Source: Dongshaea marina
GTDB taxonomy: Bacteria; Pseudomonadota; Gammaproteobacteria; Enterobacterales; Aeromonadaceae
DNA length: 64,000 nucleotides
Direction: 5' to 3'
Assembly (NCBI RefSeq): GCF_003072645.1
Contig: NZ_CP028897.1
Coordinates: 3,051,658-3,115,657, forward strand
Part shown: one piece after another, positions 17,821 through 27,887 of the stretch
Position numbering within the stretch: the stretch's first letter is position 1
Layout: each line of letters begins with the position of its first letter
The notes under the pieces: generated by a model
What the model was told of the DNA's origin: nothing
Databases searched by the model: none
The model's input: only the letters and a program-made list of their open reading frames with translations
Translations under genes and position numbers: made by a program

Positions 17821-18438
17821 TTAATGAATCTGGTTTATATATAGTCTGTATATCCCCCCATCAAGTTGTAACTCAAGAGGAAACTCATCTGATGAGTATA
17901 CAGTGAGATAGTCAGTAGAAAATGGAGCACAGGTAAACCCGCCAAGCTCTGTCGCCTCCCCGGAGGACAATGTTATTGTTTGGGTCCCTTTGAGGTTGTT
18001 TTTTTCAGCTGCATAACTCGATTTACTAGCATAGAAAGGGCTGTTTATCTCCTGTTTGACATAAGGAATATACTGACCATTTATTAAATGCTCAGATACA
18101 TTAACTATGCTTTTATTGTTGTTTAATATAAAAGATGATTTATACGTCTGCCCTGAGTCTGGATTTTGTTTGTAAACTAAAATTCCATAGTGAGAATCAA
18201 TCGGCTCTTTAACTAACCTATATGAAGAGGATTCAATATCCCCTATTTTTTTATAATTATCACTACTGACACACTGCTTCATATTCACACAACTCAATAG
18301 CTGCACATCATACATCACGTTATTAGTATCATTAACTATTTTTAGTGAGTTAATTTCTGCGCTTTGCGCATAACAAGATACCACTCCAGTTGAAGATAAA
18401 ATTGCAGCAACACATATAATAGACTTTAAGTTTTTCAT
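17821..18438 (-). CDS. Secreted hypothetical protein
   Basis: This is a 205-residue protein from ATG 18438 with a clear Sec signal peptide (MKNLKSIICVAAILSSTGVVSCYAQS, cleavage likely after YAQS or near it). The mature part is rich in Ser, Asn and Tyr and mostly strand-like (EINSLKIVNDTNNVMYDVQLLSC; QTITLSSGEATEL). A Cys pair (SCVNMKQC) may form a disulfide. No family recognised. The gene is AT-rich compared with the metabolic genes to its right, which suggests transfer. Confidence 0.6.
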   Translation of the reverse strand: MKNLKSIICVAAILSSTGVVSCYAQSAEINSLKIVNDTNNVMYDVQLLSCVNMKQCVSSDNYKKIGDIESSSYRLVKEPIDSHYGILVYKQNPDSGQTYKSSFILNNNKSIVNVSEHLINGQYIPYVKQEINSPFYASKSSYAAEKNNLKGTQTITLSSGEATELGGFTCAPFSTDYLTVYSSDEFPLELQLDGGIYRLYINQIH

Positions 18439-19141
18439 ACACACATCCGTAATAATTTAATTTTCCCACATTAGTGTGAGTGGAATAATATTAACACTAA
18501 TAAAATAAGGATTCATATGAATTCTATACATCTGAGTGTTATCACTAAAACTTAAAGGATCACTGACATACTTTTCCAGAAAAGAAACCAAGCATTAACA
18601 AGATCAAAACTGGTCATGCACTCGAATAGTGGATCAAAAAGAAAAGCGTCATATTCAGACTGTTTTGAATTATTTGAGATGATTGTAAATCGTATTTCGA
18701 TGGTCGCTAAGGCGACAAAGCGATGTCTGAAGGGCTGCTACTGGTGTCCGCTTTGGGAGAAAAGCAGACATCAAACAGTCAGCTTCAAACTCCTTAATTA
18801 AAAAGAATGCCTCAACCTTCTCACAAAACCATCCAATTTTGAGGCTTGGCCGATAGCCACATCAGCAACCAGTGTGATTTATAACCCAATCAAGCTATTC
18901 GGCTGACTGCCGAAAACCGCTTTTCCCTCTACAACCCCAATTTCATGCACCAAAATCATAAAACCAATGCAAACCATTCATTTTACTCATAACCATAAAT
19001 CAATATAGTTTGCATGGTTAAAGGCTCAAACAGAACATCTGGAGCAAATTCCACATGTTTTCATATCCAAAAGACCTGTCACAGGAATCAGCAAGCTCAC
19101 AGGCCGGTTTGATATGAGAATTAATCTGTAAAAAGGAAAAA
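18439..19141. other. Long intergenic region upstream of the reductase gene
   Basis: About 700 bases hold no supported gene. It contains the second TGTCCGCTTTGGGAGA hairpin, an inverted repeat GCCTCAA..TTGAGGC near 18812-18845, and AACCAT/ATGGTT arms around 18992-19020 that could be an operator for the downstream reductase gene. Confidence 0.45.
18745..18771. repeat. Short hairpin repeat, copy 2 (TGTCCGCTTTGGGAGA type)
   Basis: TGTCCGC and GCAGACA are near-complementary arms around TTTGGGAGAAAA. The left arm and loop are identical to the copy at 11840, while the right arm differs but still pairs, which hints at a conserved hairpin. Confidence 0.55.
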
Positions 19142-22100
19142 ATGATGGCTCAGTTAGTCGATGAGATGATCTTTCAATCAGGGGGCAAACTGAAGAATCG
19201 CATCCTGATGGCACCGATGACGATTCAGTCTGCTTTTTTTGATGGCGGTGTGACCCAGGAGATGATCGCCTATTACGCATCCCGCGCAGGTGATGCGGGT
19301 GCCGTCATCGTAGAGAGTGCTTTTGTTGAAAACTACGGCCGCGCATTCCCCGGTGCACTGGGCATAGATACCGACAGCAAGATTGCTGGTTTGAAAAAAC
19401 TGGCTGAGTCGATCAAGGCGAAAGGCTCAAAGGCAATTTTACAAATCTATCACGCAGGTCGCATGGCCGATCCTGAGTACAACGGTGGCCACCAGCCGAT
19501 CTCTGCAAGCCCTGTTGCAGCCCTTCGTGATAACGCTCAAACTCCCCTTGAGATGACAGAAGATCAGATTGAAGCAATGATTGAGAGCTTTCGTCATGCA
19601 TTCAGACGAGCAATTTTAGCGGGCTTTGATGGCGTCGAGATCCACGGGGCAAACACCTACCTTATCCAGCAATTCTTCTCGCCTCACTCAAATCGCAGGA
19701 CGGACCAATGGGGGGGCGATATTGAAAAACGCACCCGCTTCCCGCTGGCAGTTTTGCAAAAGGCCAAACAGCTTGCCCTCTCCTTTGCAAAAGAAGATTT
19801 CATCATCGGCTATCGCTTCTCGCCGGAAGAGATAGAGGAGCCGGGGATCCGCTTTACCGATAGCATCTACCTGTTGGATAAGCTTGCGGCTGAGGGCCTG
19901 GATTATTTGCATTTCTCTATGGGCCACTGGCAGCGTAACTCCATTGTAAACCCCGAAGATAAAGAGCCGCTCATCACCAGGTATCGCCAGCTTCAAACCG
20001 AAAACCTGGCCAGAGTGCCGGTGATTGGGGTGGGCGGGATCGCCCAGCGTCGCGACGCAGAAAAAGCCCTCACCCAGGGCTACGACCTGGTGAGTGTGGG
20101 TAAAGGCTATCTGGTTGAACCCACCTGGGCAACCAAGGCACTAAGTGATGAGTCCTGCGCTGAATTTGCCGACATTGCCCAACAGAAGGAATTGCAGATC
20201 CCCACCCCGCTTTGGGAGATCATGGACTACATGATTGTGGATAGCGCCGCCGAAGCTCTGAAACATCAGCGAATCAAAGAGCTCCAAAAGATTAAGATCA
20301 GCTTCAATTCGGGTGCATACACGGCTTACGGCCGCGGCCATAATGGCGACCTGCCTGTGACCGTGACCTTCTCAGAAAATAAGATCCTGGATATCCTGGT
20401 GGATTCATCCAATGAATCAGACGGCATCGCTAATCCGGCATTCGAGCGTATCCCACAGCAGATCCTAGATGGTCAAACCCTGAATATTGATGTGATCTCG
20501 GGTGCGACCGTGAGTAGCCAGGCGGTGATTGATGGTGTTTCCAATGCAGTTGATCTGGCTGGCGGTAACTCTGAAGCGCTGCGCTGCAAAGCTCGAGAAG
20601 CCGTTGAGTGGTCATCCAAAACCATTGAAGAGACCGTTGATATCGTGGTTGTCGGCGGCGGTGGTGCTGGCCTGAGCGCAGCCCTGACTGCCCTGGATAA
20701 AGGCAGGTCGGTTATTTTGCTCGAAAAATTCCCCGCAATTGGGGGGAACACGGTTCGTACCGGTGGCTGGGTCAACGCCGCAGAACCACAATGGCAAAAT
20801 GACTTCCCGGCACTAGCGGGCGAAAAAGAGAGCCTGCTGGCAATTTCCCAAACACCAGAGTCCGAGTTCGTTGGTGAGTACCTCAATGATTTCAGAGTGC
20901 TCAAGGATCAAATTGCCACCTATTTTGCCGATGTAGAGATAGGTAAACACTATCTGTTCGACTCCGTCGAGCTACACAGGATCCAGACTTACCTTGGCGG
21001 CAAACGGACCGATCTCAACGGTGAATTAATCTATGGTCAATACGATCTGGTGGAGACCCTGACATCGCGCTCTATGGAGTCGATCAACTGGTTGAGTGAT
21101 AAAGGCATCGATTTTGACCGCAGTGTGGTTGAAATTCCGGTCGGTGCTTTGTGGCGTCGCGCCCACAAACCAAAGCGCCCCAAGGGTGTTGAGTTTGTCG
21201 ATAAGCTCCAGCAGCGCATTCAGCAACAAGGTGGCCGGATCATGACAGATACCCGGGCGACCGATCTGATTGTTGAAGATGGAAAAGTGGTGGGTATCAG
21301 GGCGACCCAGGCCGACGGCACCAAGCTGGTGCTCCATGCCAACCAGGGAGTGGTGCTTGCCTCGGGTGGCTTTGGTGCCAACACCCAGATGATCAAAAAA
21401 TATAACAACTACTGGAAAGAGATCGCGGACGATATCAAAACCACCAACTCCCCTGCTCTCATCGGTGATGGTATCGAGATTGGAGAAAAAGCGGGAGCCG
21501 AGCTGGTTGGTATGGGCTTTGTGCAGCTGATGCCGATAGGGGATCCGAAATCCGGTGCCCTGCTGACGGGGCTTATCGTACCGCCCGAAAACTTTGTCTT
21601 TGTGAACCAACAAGGCAAACGCTTTGTTGATGAGTGTGAAAGCCGGGATCGGCTCTCTGAGGCATTCTTTGATAACGGTAGCCTCATCTATATGATCGCC
21701 GATGAGAAGATTCGCCAAACGGCGGCCAATACCTCTGACGCAACCATAGAGCGCGAAATAAAAGAGGGGATCATCATTCAGGCAGACACCCTCGAAGAGC
21801 TGGCTGAGAAGATTGGGGTACCTGAAGCTGAATTGACCGAGACCATTAAGCAATACAATAGCTATGTTGAACTGGGCCATGATCCCGAGTTTCATAAGAG
21901 CGCATTCGGTTTGAAGGTGGAGCAGGCCCCCTTCTACGCCACACCGCGTCAACCATCGGTTCACCACACCATGGGAGGGCTGAAGATTGATACCAGAGCG
22001 CGGGTGATCAACAAAGAGGGTGAGATTATTCCTGGCCTGTATGCGGCAGGTGAAATCGCAGGAGGCATCCACGCGGGTAACCGTTTGGGCGGGAATGCGC

Positions 22101-22159
22101 TGATTGATATCTTCACTTACGGGCGCATCGCAGGTGAAAGTGCAGCCGAGCTTGCTTAA
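19142..22159 (+). CDS. NADH-dependent fumarate/enoate reductase with OYE, FMN_bind and FAD domains
   Basis: This is a 1005-residue cytoplasmic flavoprotein without signal peptide. Residues about 1-350 are an Old Yellow Enzyme-like TIM barrel (MAPMTIQSAF, VEIHGANTYLIQQFFSP). Residues about 375-475 are an FMN_bind domain with the flavinylation motif DVISGATVSS, whose Thr456 would carry FMN through a phosphoester. From about 500 there is an FAD_binding_2 domain (VVVGGGGAGLSAAL) as in fumarate reductases/flavocytochrome c, with HHTMGGLKID and GNRLGGNALID. This is the architecture of soluble NADH:fumarate (or acrylate/cinnamate) reductases, which pass electrons from NADH through OYE-FMN and covalent FMN to the FAD site. 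The next gene encodes ApbE. The acceptor cannot be told from sequence. Confidence 0.85.
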   Translation: MMAQLVDEMIFQSGGKLKNRILMAPMTIQSAFFDGGVTQEMIAYYASRAGDAGAVIVESAFVENYGRAFPGALGIDTDSKIAGLKKLAESIKAKGSKAILQIYHAGRMADPEYNGGHQPISASPVAALRDNAQTPLEMTEDQIEAMIESFRHAFRRAILAGFDGVEIHGANTYLIQQFFSPHSNRRTDQWGGDIEKRTRFPLAVLQKAKQLALSFAKEDFIIGYRFSPEEIEEPGIRFTDSIYLLDKLAAEGLDYLHFSMGHWQRNSIVNPEDKEPLITRYRQLQTENLARVPVIGVGGIAQRRDAEKALTQGYDLVSVGKGYLVEPTWATKALSDESCAEFADIAQQKELQIPTPLWEIMDYMIVDSAAEALKHQRIKELQKIKISFNSGAYTAYGRGHNGDLPVTVTFSENKILDILVDSSNESDGIANPAFERIPQQILDGQTLNIDVISGATVSSQAVIDGVSNAVDLAGGNSEALRCKAREAVEWSSKTIEETVDIVVVGGGGAGLSAALTALDKGRSVILLEKFPAIGGNTVRTGGWVNAAEPQWQNDFPALAGEKESLLAISQTPESEFVGEYLNDFRVLKDQIATYFADVEIGKHYLFDSVELHRIQTYLGGKRTDLNGELIYGQYDLVETLTSRSMESINWLSDKGIDFDRSVVEIPVGALWRRAHKPKRPKGVEFVDKLQQRIQQQGGRIMTDTRATDLIVEDGKVVGIRATQADGTKLVLHANQGVVLASGGFGANTQMIKKYNNYWKEIADDIKTTNSPALIGDGIEIGEKAGAELVGMGFVQLMPIGDPKSGALLTGLIVPPENFVFVNQQGKRFVDECESRDRLSEAFFDNGSLIYMIADEKIRQTAANTSDATIEREIKEGIIIQADTLEELAEKIGVPEAELTETIKQYNSYVELGHDPEFHKSAFGLKVEQAPFYATPRQPSVHHTMGGLKIDTRARVINKEGEIIPGLYAAGEIAGGIHAGNRLGGNALIDIFTYGRIAGESAAELA

Positions 22160-22170
22160 CTCAATAAACC

Positions 22171-22192
22171 GGGGAAGCATGGCTTCCCTTTT
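22171..22192 (+). terminator. Hairpin between the reductase gene and apbE
   Basis: GGGAAGC-ATG-GCTTCCC followed by TTTTCTTT lies between the reductase stop (22159) and the apbE start (22228). It probably attenuates read-through, so the modifier is made at a lower level than its large substrate. Confidence 0.65.
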
Positions 22193-22227
22193 CTTTAGCA
22201 TTCCATCAACGGAGCAGATTGATAAAG

Positions 22228-23172
22228 ATGACCAAATATCACAGCAGATTCCGGATGATGGGAACAGTCATCGACTTGGTAGTTCACCATCCAGAGGGGG
22301 AGCAGCTCATCAGGGATGTTTATCTCCAGCTCGACCAATATGCCCGGCGATTTACGGTAAACCAGGACAGCTCTGAGCTGATGCAGGTCAACCAAAGTGC
22401 CGCAATTGCACCTGTGGTGGTTCAACCCGATCTATTTGAGCTTATCAGGAAAGCCAAATCGATTAGCCAAGACTCAAAAAATCCCTTTAACATCGCCATC
22501 GGTCCGCTGGTCAAGGCCTGGCGGATCGGTTTTAAAGATGCCAGGGTCCCGGCGCAAGATGAGATCTCAGCAAAGCTCCCCTTAGTAGATCCCAAAAAGA
22601 TAATCCTGGATGAGCAGCAACACTCTGTTTACCTGAGTCAGCCAAAGATGGAGATCGATTTAGGGGCGATCGCCAAGGGCTATTTTGCCGATGAGGTAAA
22701 AAAGAAGCTGGTCGATGCTGGTGTTGAACATGGCTTTATCAGCTTGGGGGGAAATGTATTAACCCTTGGCCACTCCCCTGATAATCCAAACCAGGCATGG
22801 AATGTGGGAATTCAAAACCCCTTGGCAGAGCGGGGCTCTGTCGTTCGGGTTGTCCCCCTTAGAGGGAGATCTATGGTCACCTCCGGGATCAACGAGCGTT
22901 TCTTTGATGCCAATGGGCAGCGCTACCATCACCTGCTTGATGCGCAAACGGGTATGCCAATCGCAACAGATATCGCCAGCATTACCATTATCTCCAAACA
23001 TTCGGTCGATGGTGAGATCTGGAGTACCGCCGGATTTTTACCCTCAACCACTGACACTATTCGCTATCTGAATCAACAAGCCGGTATAGAAGCCGTGGTG
23101 GTTTCAAAGCGAGGCGACGTCTCTGTCACTTCGGGCCTGACCGATGATGGGAGGAAAATTTTCTATTCGTGA
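22228..23172 (+). CDS. apbE: FAD:protein FMN transferase ApbE
   Basis: This is a 314-residue protein with ApbE hallmarks: FRMMGTVIDLVV at the N-terminus, IDLGAIAKGYFADEV, SLGGNVLTLG and a C-terminal SGLTDDGRKIFYS. ApbE transfers FMN from FAD onto Ser/Thr of FMN_bind domains. There is no signal peptide, so this copy works in the cytoplasm, which fits its neighbour, a cytosolic reductase with an exact target motif. I chose ATG 22228 over the in-frame TTG 22219, since a GGAG lies upstream. It is 69 bases downstream of the reductase gene, past a hairpin. Confidence 0.9.
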   Translation: MTKYHSRFRMMGTVIDLVVHHPEGEQLIRDVYLQLDQYARRFTVNQDSSELMQVNQSAAIAPVVVQPDLFELIRKAKSISQDSKNPFNIAIGPLVKAWRIGFKDARVPAQDEISAKLPLVDPKKIILDEQQHSVYLSQPKMEIDLGAIAKGYFADEVKKKLVDAGVEHGFISLGGNVLTLGHSPDNPNQAWNVGIQNPLAERGSVVRVVPLRGRSMVTSGINERFFDANGQRYHHLLDAQTGMPIATDIASITIISKHSVDGEIWSTAGFLPSTTDTIRYLNQQAGIEAVVVSKRGDVSVTSGLTDDGRKIFYS

Positions 23173-23288
23173 TGGATAGGTAGAACAACCGAGAACCCCA
23201 GCAACTCGGATAAACTTCAGGAGTGCCAAATTGCCTTATATAGGGGCCTATATGGGCAAGCATTCAGCCCCATGTATCAACAGACTGG

Positions 23289-24281
23289 TTATTTTTCTGG
23301 CTGAGCCATCTGCTCATCCAGGTTCAGTACCGTGAGGGCGTTGCTAACACTGGTTGCAATAACATCAATAGCCCCGGTACGCAGTGCTCCCAGTAAGGCT
23401 AGTGGCTTGCTGTTTTCTGCGGCGATCGCGATGACCTCTGCAATCGGCCGGTACTCCTCTAACCCCAGCCCAATGATGCGATCGCTCATCACGGTTTTCG
23501 CCGACTGACCCTGGATATCAAAAAATTCATATCCGGCAAAATCCCCGACAACCCCTTGCTGCATTCGCGACTGCACCACCTCATCTGCAGTAAACCAACC
23601 CAGATCGACCATGTAACTGTTTTCACTCATGTTACCAATACCAACCACAGCGACATCAGCCTTGCGTGCCAGATCTAAGGTTTGTTTGACGGTCGCATTT
23701 TGCATGAAGGTTAGTTTTTGCTCGCGGTTCTCAGCATAAGCCGGGGCGTACAGGGTTTCTGAAGTTCCCCCGTAGCTTTTGGCAAACTGACGGCAGATGT
23801 GGTCCGCATTGAACATACTGCCCCTGGGATGGATCCCACCAATACCACAGACAAATTTTACCTCCCGATGCGGGATCACCCCGATATGATGAGCCACAGC
23901 AGAAACATTACGTCCCTGGCCGACCGTCACCACCATACCGTTTTGTAATGAGCTCGCCATGTATTTGGATACCAGTCCCGCGACCTGAAGCCGCTGCTGC
24001 TCTTCACTGGGTTGATCCAGGGCGATTAATGCACGCTTGATCCCAAAACGCTCAATCAGTCTCTGCTCGATTTTGGCACTAAAAGCGGGGTGATACTTGA
24101 CCGTGATCTCAACGATTCCCTCATCTCTGGCCTGCTTTAGCATCCGGCCCACTTTGGCACGGGAGATGGAGAACTTTCTGGAAATCTCCTCCTGGGTGGC
24201 ACCATTCTGATAATAGGCGACCGAGACTTCGGTCAACAGATCTGTATTATCATCGGAGGTATCTTGGGTAAATTTGTTCAT
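23289..24281 (-). CDS. SorC-family sugar-binding transcriptional regulator
   Basis: This is a 330-residue protein. The N-terminal HTH is AYYQNGATQEEISRKFSISRAKVGRMLKQARDEGIV, typical of SorC/DeoR-type regulators. Residues about 75-320 form the sugar-phosphate-binding domain (VTVGQGRNVSAVAHHI, VCGIGGIHP, AVVGIGNMSENS). These regulators sense phosphorylated sugars. It diverges from talB-tkt, and an inverted repeat sits in the shared control region, so transaldolase and transketolase are the likely targets and a pentose- or hexose-phosphate the likely effector. Convergent with apbE. Confidence 0.85.
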   Translation of the reverse strand: MNKFTQDTSDDNTDLLTEVSVAYYQNGATQEEISRKFSISRAKVGRMLKQARDEGIVEITVKYHPAFSAKIEQRLIERFGIKRALIALDQPSEEQQRLQVAGLVSKYMASSLQNGMVVTVGQGRNVSAVAHHIGVIPHREVKFVCGIGGIHPRGSMFNADHICRQFAKSYGGTSETLYAPAYAENREQKLTFMQNATVKQTLDLARKADVAVVGIGNMSENSYMVDLGWFTADEVVQSRMQQGVVGDFAGYEFFDIQGQSAKTVMSDRIIGLGLEEYRPIAEVIAIAAENSKPLALLGALRTGAIDVIATSVSNALTVLNLDEQMAQPEK

Positions 24282-24299
24282 ACTCGCAAACTCTCAATA

Positions 24300-24337
24300 G
24301 TGCGCACATATGTTCAAGAGCATAACATATGTCGCAC
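24300..24337. promoter_or_regulatory. Inverted-repeat operator for the SorC regulator
   Basis: GTGCGCACATATGTT (24300-24314) and AACATATGTCGCAC (24324-24337) are inverted arms with one extra base in the left arm, 9 bases apart. It begins 19 bases upstream of the regulator ATG, so it probably mediates autoregulation. A weaker GAATACATTTGCTC near 24367 may be a further half-site towards talB. Confidence 0.65.
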
Positions 24338-24711
24338 CCTCCCCCACCTAAACATTTGACCACAGCGAATACATTTGCTCACCCTATTCCTGCGACTCAA
24401 GAAGCCGAAAACCGACCATTTACCAGGCTTCCCCGGGCCAATATTGCTCTTTTCAGCCAAGATAACGGTTAATTTGGTGATATATATCACTATAAGCCCC
24501 TATGCATGATTGACTTTATTCCCAGATCCGATAAATATGAACTCAACATTAAATCAAGAGCTGAGCGGATGATCACAGCAACTGCTCATATACTAAAAAA
24601 ATTCCGCTCCGTTGATTTATCAGGTAGGGATAGAGTCCAGAACGATTCGCCACCCTGCCTGCAAATGCACAACTCAAGTCAACAGTTAGCCCGTTAAATA
24701 GGATGATCGAA
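24338..24711 (+). other. talB upstream control region
   Basis: About 370 bases between the SorC operator and talB contain no supported gene. A long untranslated leader for talB is possible. Confidence 0.4.
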
Positions 24712-25662
24712 ATGAGCAACAAATTAGAGCAACTTCGTAAACTCACGACTGTGGTCGCAGACACTGGTGAAATTGAGGCCATCAAAAAATACCAGCCTGA
24801 AGATGCTACGACGAACCCCTCTCTGATTCTAAAAGCCGCTCAAATCGAAGAGTATGCACCGCTGATTGAAGCTTCTATTCAATATGCAAAGGCGCAAAGC
24901 CAGGACAAGGCACAGCAGATCCAAGACACCTGTGACATGCTTGCGGTTAGCATAGGTAAAGAGATCCTAAAAACGATTCCGGGACGTATCTCAACTGAGG
25001 TTGATGCCCGCCTCTCTTACGATATGGAAGGCAGCATCGCTAAGGCGCGTCAGCTGGTTAAGATGTACAACGATGCCGGTATCTCTAACGACCGTATCCT
25101 GATCAAGCTAGCTTCTACCTGGGAAGGGATCCGCGCAGCACAGGTGCTGGAGAAAGAGGGGATCAACTGTAACCTGACACTTCTATTCTCATTTGCTCAG
25201 GCGCGTGCCTGTGCTGAAGCTGGAGTCTTCCTGATCTCTCCTTTCGTGGGCCGCATCATGGACTGGTACAAGGCGAAAGAGGGACGTGATTTTGAAGCCG
25301 CAGAAGATGCGGGCGTTCTGTCTGTCACCAAGATCTACAACTACTACAAAGAGTACGGCTACAACACAGTCGTGATGGGTGCAAGCTTCCGTAACATCGG
25401 CGAGATCCTCGAGCTTGCCGGTTGTGACCGCCTGACCATCGCCCCTGCCCTGCTGGCAGAGCTGGAAGCCGCCGAGGGTGAAGTGGTTGAGAAGCTCATT
25501 GACTCTAAAGGCGCGAAGCAGCGTCCTGCGCAGATGACACACGCTGAGTTCCTGTGGGAGCACAACCAGGATCCGATGGCAGTTGAGAAGCTGGCCGAAG
25601 GGATCCGTAACTTCGCCGTGGACCAGGGCAAACTCGAAGCTATGATTGAAGCGAAGCTTTAA
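24712..25662 (+). CDS. talB: Transaldolase (TalB type)
   Basis: This is a 316-residue transaldolase collinear with E. coli TalB. It shows [27 protein letters not shown]-type segments, [12 protein letters not shown], the Schiff-base lysine in [14 protein letters not shown], and [18 protein letters not shown]. It moves a dihydroxyacetone unit between sedoheptulose-7-P and glyceraldehyde-3-P in the non-oxidative pentose phosphate pathway. I chose the ATG at 24712 (MSNKLEQL), which aligns with TalB, over ATG 24703. tkt follows 82 bases downstream with a hairpin between. It is likely controlled by the divergent SorC regulator. Confidence 0.95.
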   Translation: MSNKLEQLRKLTTVVADTGEIEAIKKYQPEDATTNPSLILKAAQIEEYAPLIEASIQYAKAQSQDKAQQIQDTCDMLAVSIGKEILKTIPGRISTEVDARLSYDMEGSIAKARQLVKMYNDAGISNDRILIKLASTWEGIRAAQVLEKEGINCNLTLLFSFAQARACAEAGVFLISPFVGRIMDWYKAKEGRDFEAAEDAGVLSVTKIYNYYKEYGYNTVVMGASFRNIGEILELAGCDRLTIAPALLAELEAAEGEVVEKLIDSKGAKQRPAQMTHAEFLWEHNQDPMAVEKLAEGIRNFAVDQGKLEAMIEAKL

Positions 25663-25678
25663 TCACATCGAATCTGAC

Positions 25679-25704
25679 AAGGGGAACTTCTGCGTTCCCC
25701 TTTT
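25679..25704 (+). terminator. Hairpin between talB and tkt
   Basis: AAGGGGAAC, a 6-base loop and GTTCCCCTT plus Ts. It probably causes partial termination, lowering tkt relative to talB on a shared transcript. Confidence 0.75.
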
Positions 25705-25743
25705 CATTCTCCTTTGTAAACTCAAACACTATCGGTATCTATT

Positions 25744-27735
25744 ATGGATCGTAAATATCTGGCAAATGCTATCCGTGCCCTGAGCATGGACGGCGTACAG
25801 CAGGCAAACTCTGGCCATCCGGGCGCACCTATGGGTATGGCTGACATTGCTGAAGTTCTGTGGCGCTCTCACCTGAACCACAACCCAACAAACCCGCAGT
25901 GGGCCGACCGCGACCGTTTCGTCCTCTCCAACGGCCACGGCTCGATGCTGATCTACTCCCTGCTGCACCTGGCAGGTTACGAGCTATCCATTGATGATCT
26001 GAAGAGCTTCCGTCAACTCCACTCTAAGACGCCGGGTCACCCCGAGTACGGTTACGCACCAGGTATTGAAACCACCACCGGTCCTCTGGGCCAGGGGATC
26101 ACCAACGCCGTGGGTATGGCGCTGGCGGAAAAGACTCTGGCAGCCCAGTTCAACAAAGCAGGCCATGAGATCGTTGATCACTACACCTATGCATTCATGG
26201 GGGATGGCTGTCTGATGGAGGGTGTCTCTCACGAGGCCTGCTCTCTCGCGGGTACCCTGGGCCTTGGCAAACTGATCGCTTTTTGGGATGACAACGGCAT
26301 CTCTATCGATGGTGAAGTCGAAGGCTGGTTCTCCGATGATACCCCGAAGCGTTTTGAAGCCTACGGCTGGCATGTGATCCCGGCGGTGGATGGTCACGAT
26401 GCACAAGCGATCGATGCTGCAATTGTTGCGGCGAAAGCCGATCCACGCCCGACGCTTATCTGCACCAAGACTATTATCGGCTTTGGCTCCCCCAACAAGT
26501 CCGGCTCACACGACTGCCACGGCGCACCACTGGGTGCCGAAGAGATTGCTGCCACCCGTAAAGAGCTCGGATGGGAGCATGGTCCTTTTGAGATCCCAAG
26601 CGAAGTTTACGCACAGTGGGATGCAAAAGAAGCGGGCGCCGCCAAGGAAGCCGCCTGGAACGACAAGCTTAGCGCTTATGAGGCAGCCTACCCTGAGCTT
26701 GCAGCAGAGTTCAAACGCCGCGTCGAAGGCGAGCTCCCGGCTCAGTGGCAAGAAAAAGCGAACCAGATCATTGCCGATCTTCAGGCAAACCCGGCAAACA
26801 TCGCATCGCGCAAGGCATCGCAAAATGCCCTGGAAGCTTTTGGTCAGATGCTTCCCGAGTTCCTGGGGGGCTCCGCGGACCTAGCACCATCGAATCTGAC
26901 GATGTGGTCTGGCTCCAAGTCGGTTTCTGCCGAAGATCCGTCCGGTAACTACATCCACTACGGTGTCCGTGAGTTCGGGATGACCGCCATCATGAACGGG
27001 ATCGCCCTGCACGGCGGCTTCGTGCCTTACGGCGGAACCTTCCTGATGTTCATGGAGTACGCACGCAACGCGATGCGGATGGCTGCACTGATGAAGGTCC
27101 AGAACATCCAGGTCTACACCCACGACTCTATCGGCCTGGGTGAAGATGGTCCGACTCACCAGCCGGTTGAGCAGATCGCTTCATTGCGCCTGACTCCCAA
27201 CATGAGCACCTGGCGTCCCTGTGACCAGGTTGAGTCAGCAGTCGCCTGGAAACTGGCGATCGAGCGTAAAGATGGCCCGACCTCGCTTATCTTCTCTCGC
27301 CAGAACCTTGCACAGCAGGAGCGTAGCTCTGAGCAGGTCGCTGATATCGCCAAAGGTGGTTACATCCTCAAAGACTGTGCGGGTACACCTGAGCTTATCC
27401 TTATCGCAACAGGATCAGAGGTTGAGCTGGCGGTCCAGGCCGCAGACCAGCTGACGGCTGAAGGCAAAAAGGTCCGGGTGGTTTCCATGCCATCGACCGA
27501 TGCATTCGACAAGCAGGATGCAGCTTACCGTGAAGCGGTACTGCCTTCAGAGGTTACAGCCCGTATCGCAATTGAAGCTGGCATCGCCGATTTCTGGTAC
27601 AAGTATGTTGGCTTTGGCGGCAAGATTATCGGCATGACCACCTTCGGTGAGTCGGCCCCGGCAGCAGAGCTGTTTAAGATGTTCGGTTTCACCACCGAAA
27701 ACCTGATCAAGACAGCCAAAGAGCTGCTGGCTTAA
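25744..27735 (+). CDS. tkt: Transketolase
   Basis: This is a 663-residue thiamine diphosphate enzyme. Visible blocks are [31 protein letters not shown], the ThDP motif [22 protein letters not shown] (about 156-190), [15 protein letters not shown] and [18 protein letters not shown]. Length and motifs equal E. coli TktA/TktB (663-667). It transfers two-carbon ketol units in the pentose phosphate pathway and partners talB upstream. The tight coupling of tal and tkt under a SorC regulator separates this copy from a housekeeping tktA elsewhere, but that cannot be checked here. Confidence 0.95.
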   Translation: MDRKYLANAIRALSMDGVQQANSGHPGAPMGMADIAEVLWRSHLNHNPTNPQWADRDRFVLSNGHGSMLIYSLLHLAGYELSIDDLKSFRQLHSKTPGHPEYGYAPGIETTTGPLGQGITNAVGMALAEKTLAAQFNKAGHEIVDHYTYAFMGDGCLMEGVSHEACSLAGTLGLGKLIAFWDDNGISIDGEVEGWFSDDTPKRFEAYGWHVIPAVDGHDAQAIDAAIVAAKADPRPTLICTKTIIGFGSPNKSGSHDCHGAPLGAEEIAATRKELGWEHGPFEIPSEVYAQWDAKEAGAAKEAAWNDKLSAYEAAYPELAAEFKRRVEGELPAQWQEKANQIIADLQANPANIASRKASQNALEAFGQMLPEFLGGSADLAPSNLTMWSGSKSVSAEDPSGNYIHYGVREFGMTAIMNGIALHGGFVPYGGTFLMFMEYARNAMRMAALMKVQNIQVYTHDSIGLGEDGPTHQPVEQIASLRLTPNMSTWRPCDQVESAVAWKLAIERKDGPTSLIFSRQNLAQQERSSEQVADIAKGGYILKDCAGTPELILIATGSEVELAVQAADQLTAEGKKVRVVSMPSTDAFDKQDAAYREAVLPSEVTARIAIEAGIADFWYKYVGFGGKIIGMTTFGESAPAAELFKMFGFTTENLIKTAKELLA

Positions 27736-27762
27736 TCTGAACTCCGGACTCTTTTACCAACC

Positions 27763-27791
27763 AAGCCGAGACCCACTGTCTCGGCTTTTTT
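27763..27791 (+). terminator. Intrinsic terminator of talB-tkt
   Basis: AAGCCGAGAC-CCACT-GTCTCGGCTT followed by a T-run. A strong rho-independent terminator 27 bases after the tkt stop. Confidence 0.9.
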
Positions 27792-27887
27792 GACTCTGTG
27801 CGCGCTTAATGGATTATCAGATCAAATTGCTCTCTTAGATGACTGATATGAACCACAAAAAAAGCTCAACACTTGCTCTCAAAACCT

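Noticed and set aside
18616-18801. 61-residue plus-strand frame upstream of the reductase gene
   Set aside because: It crosses the hairpin repeat, has no domain and no ribosome-binding site.
21026-22201. 391-residue open frame on the minus strand inside the reductase gene
   Set aside because: It is antisense to a well-supported enzyme, with no domain signal. High-GC third positions create long shadows.
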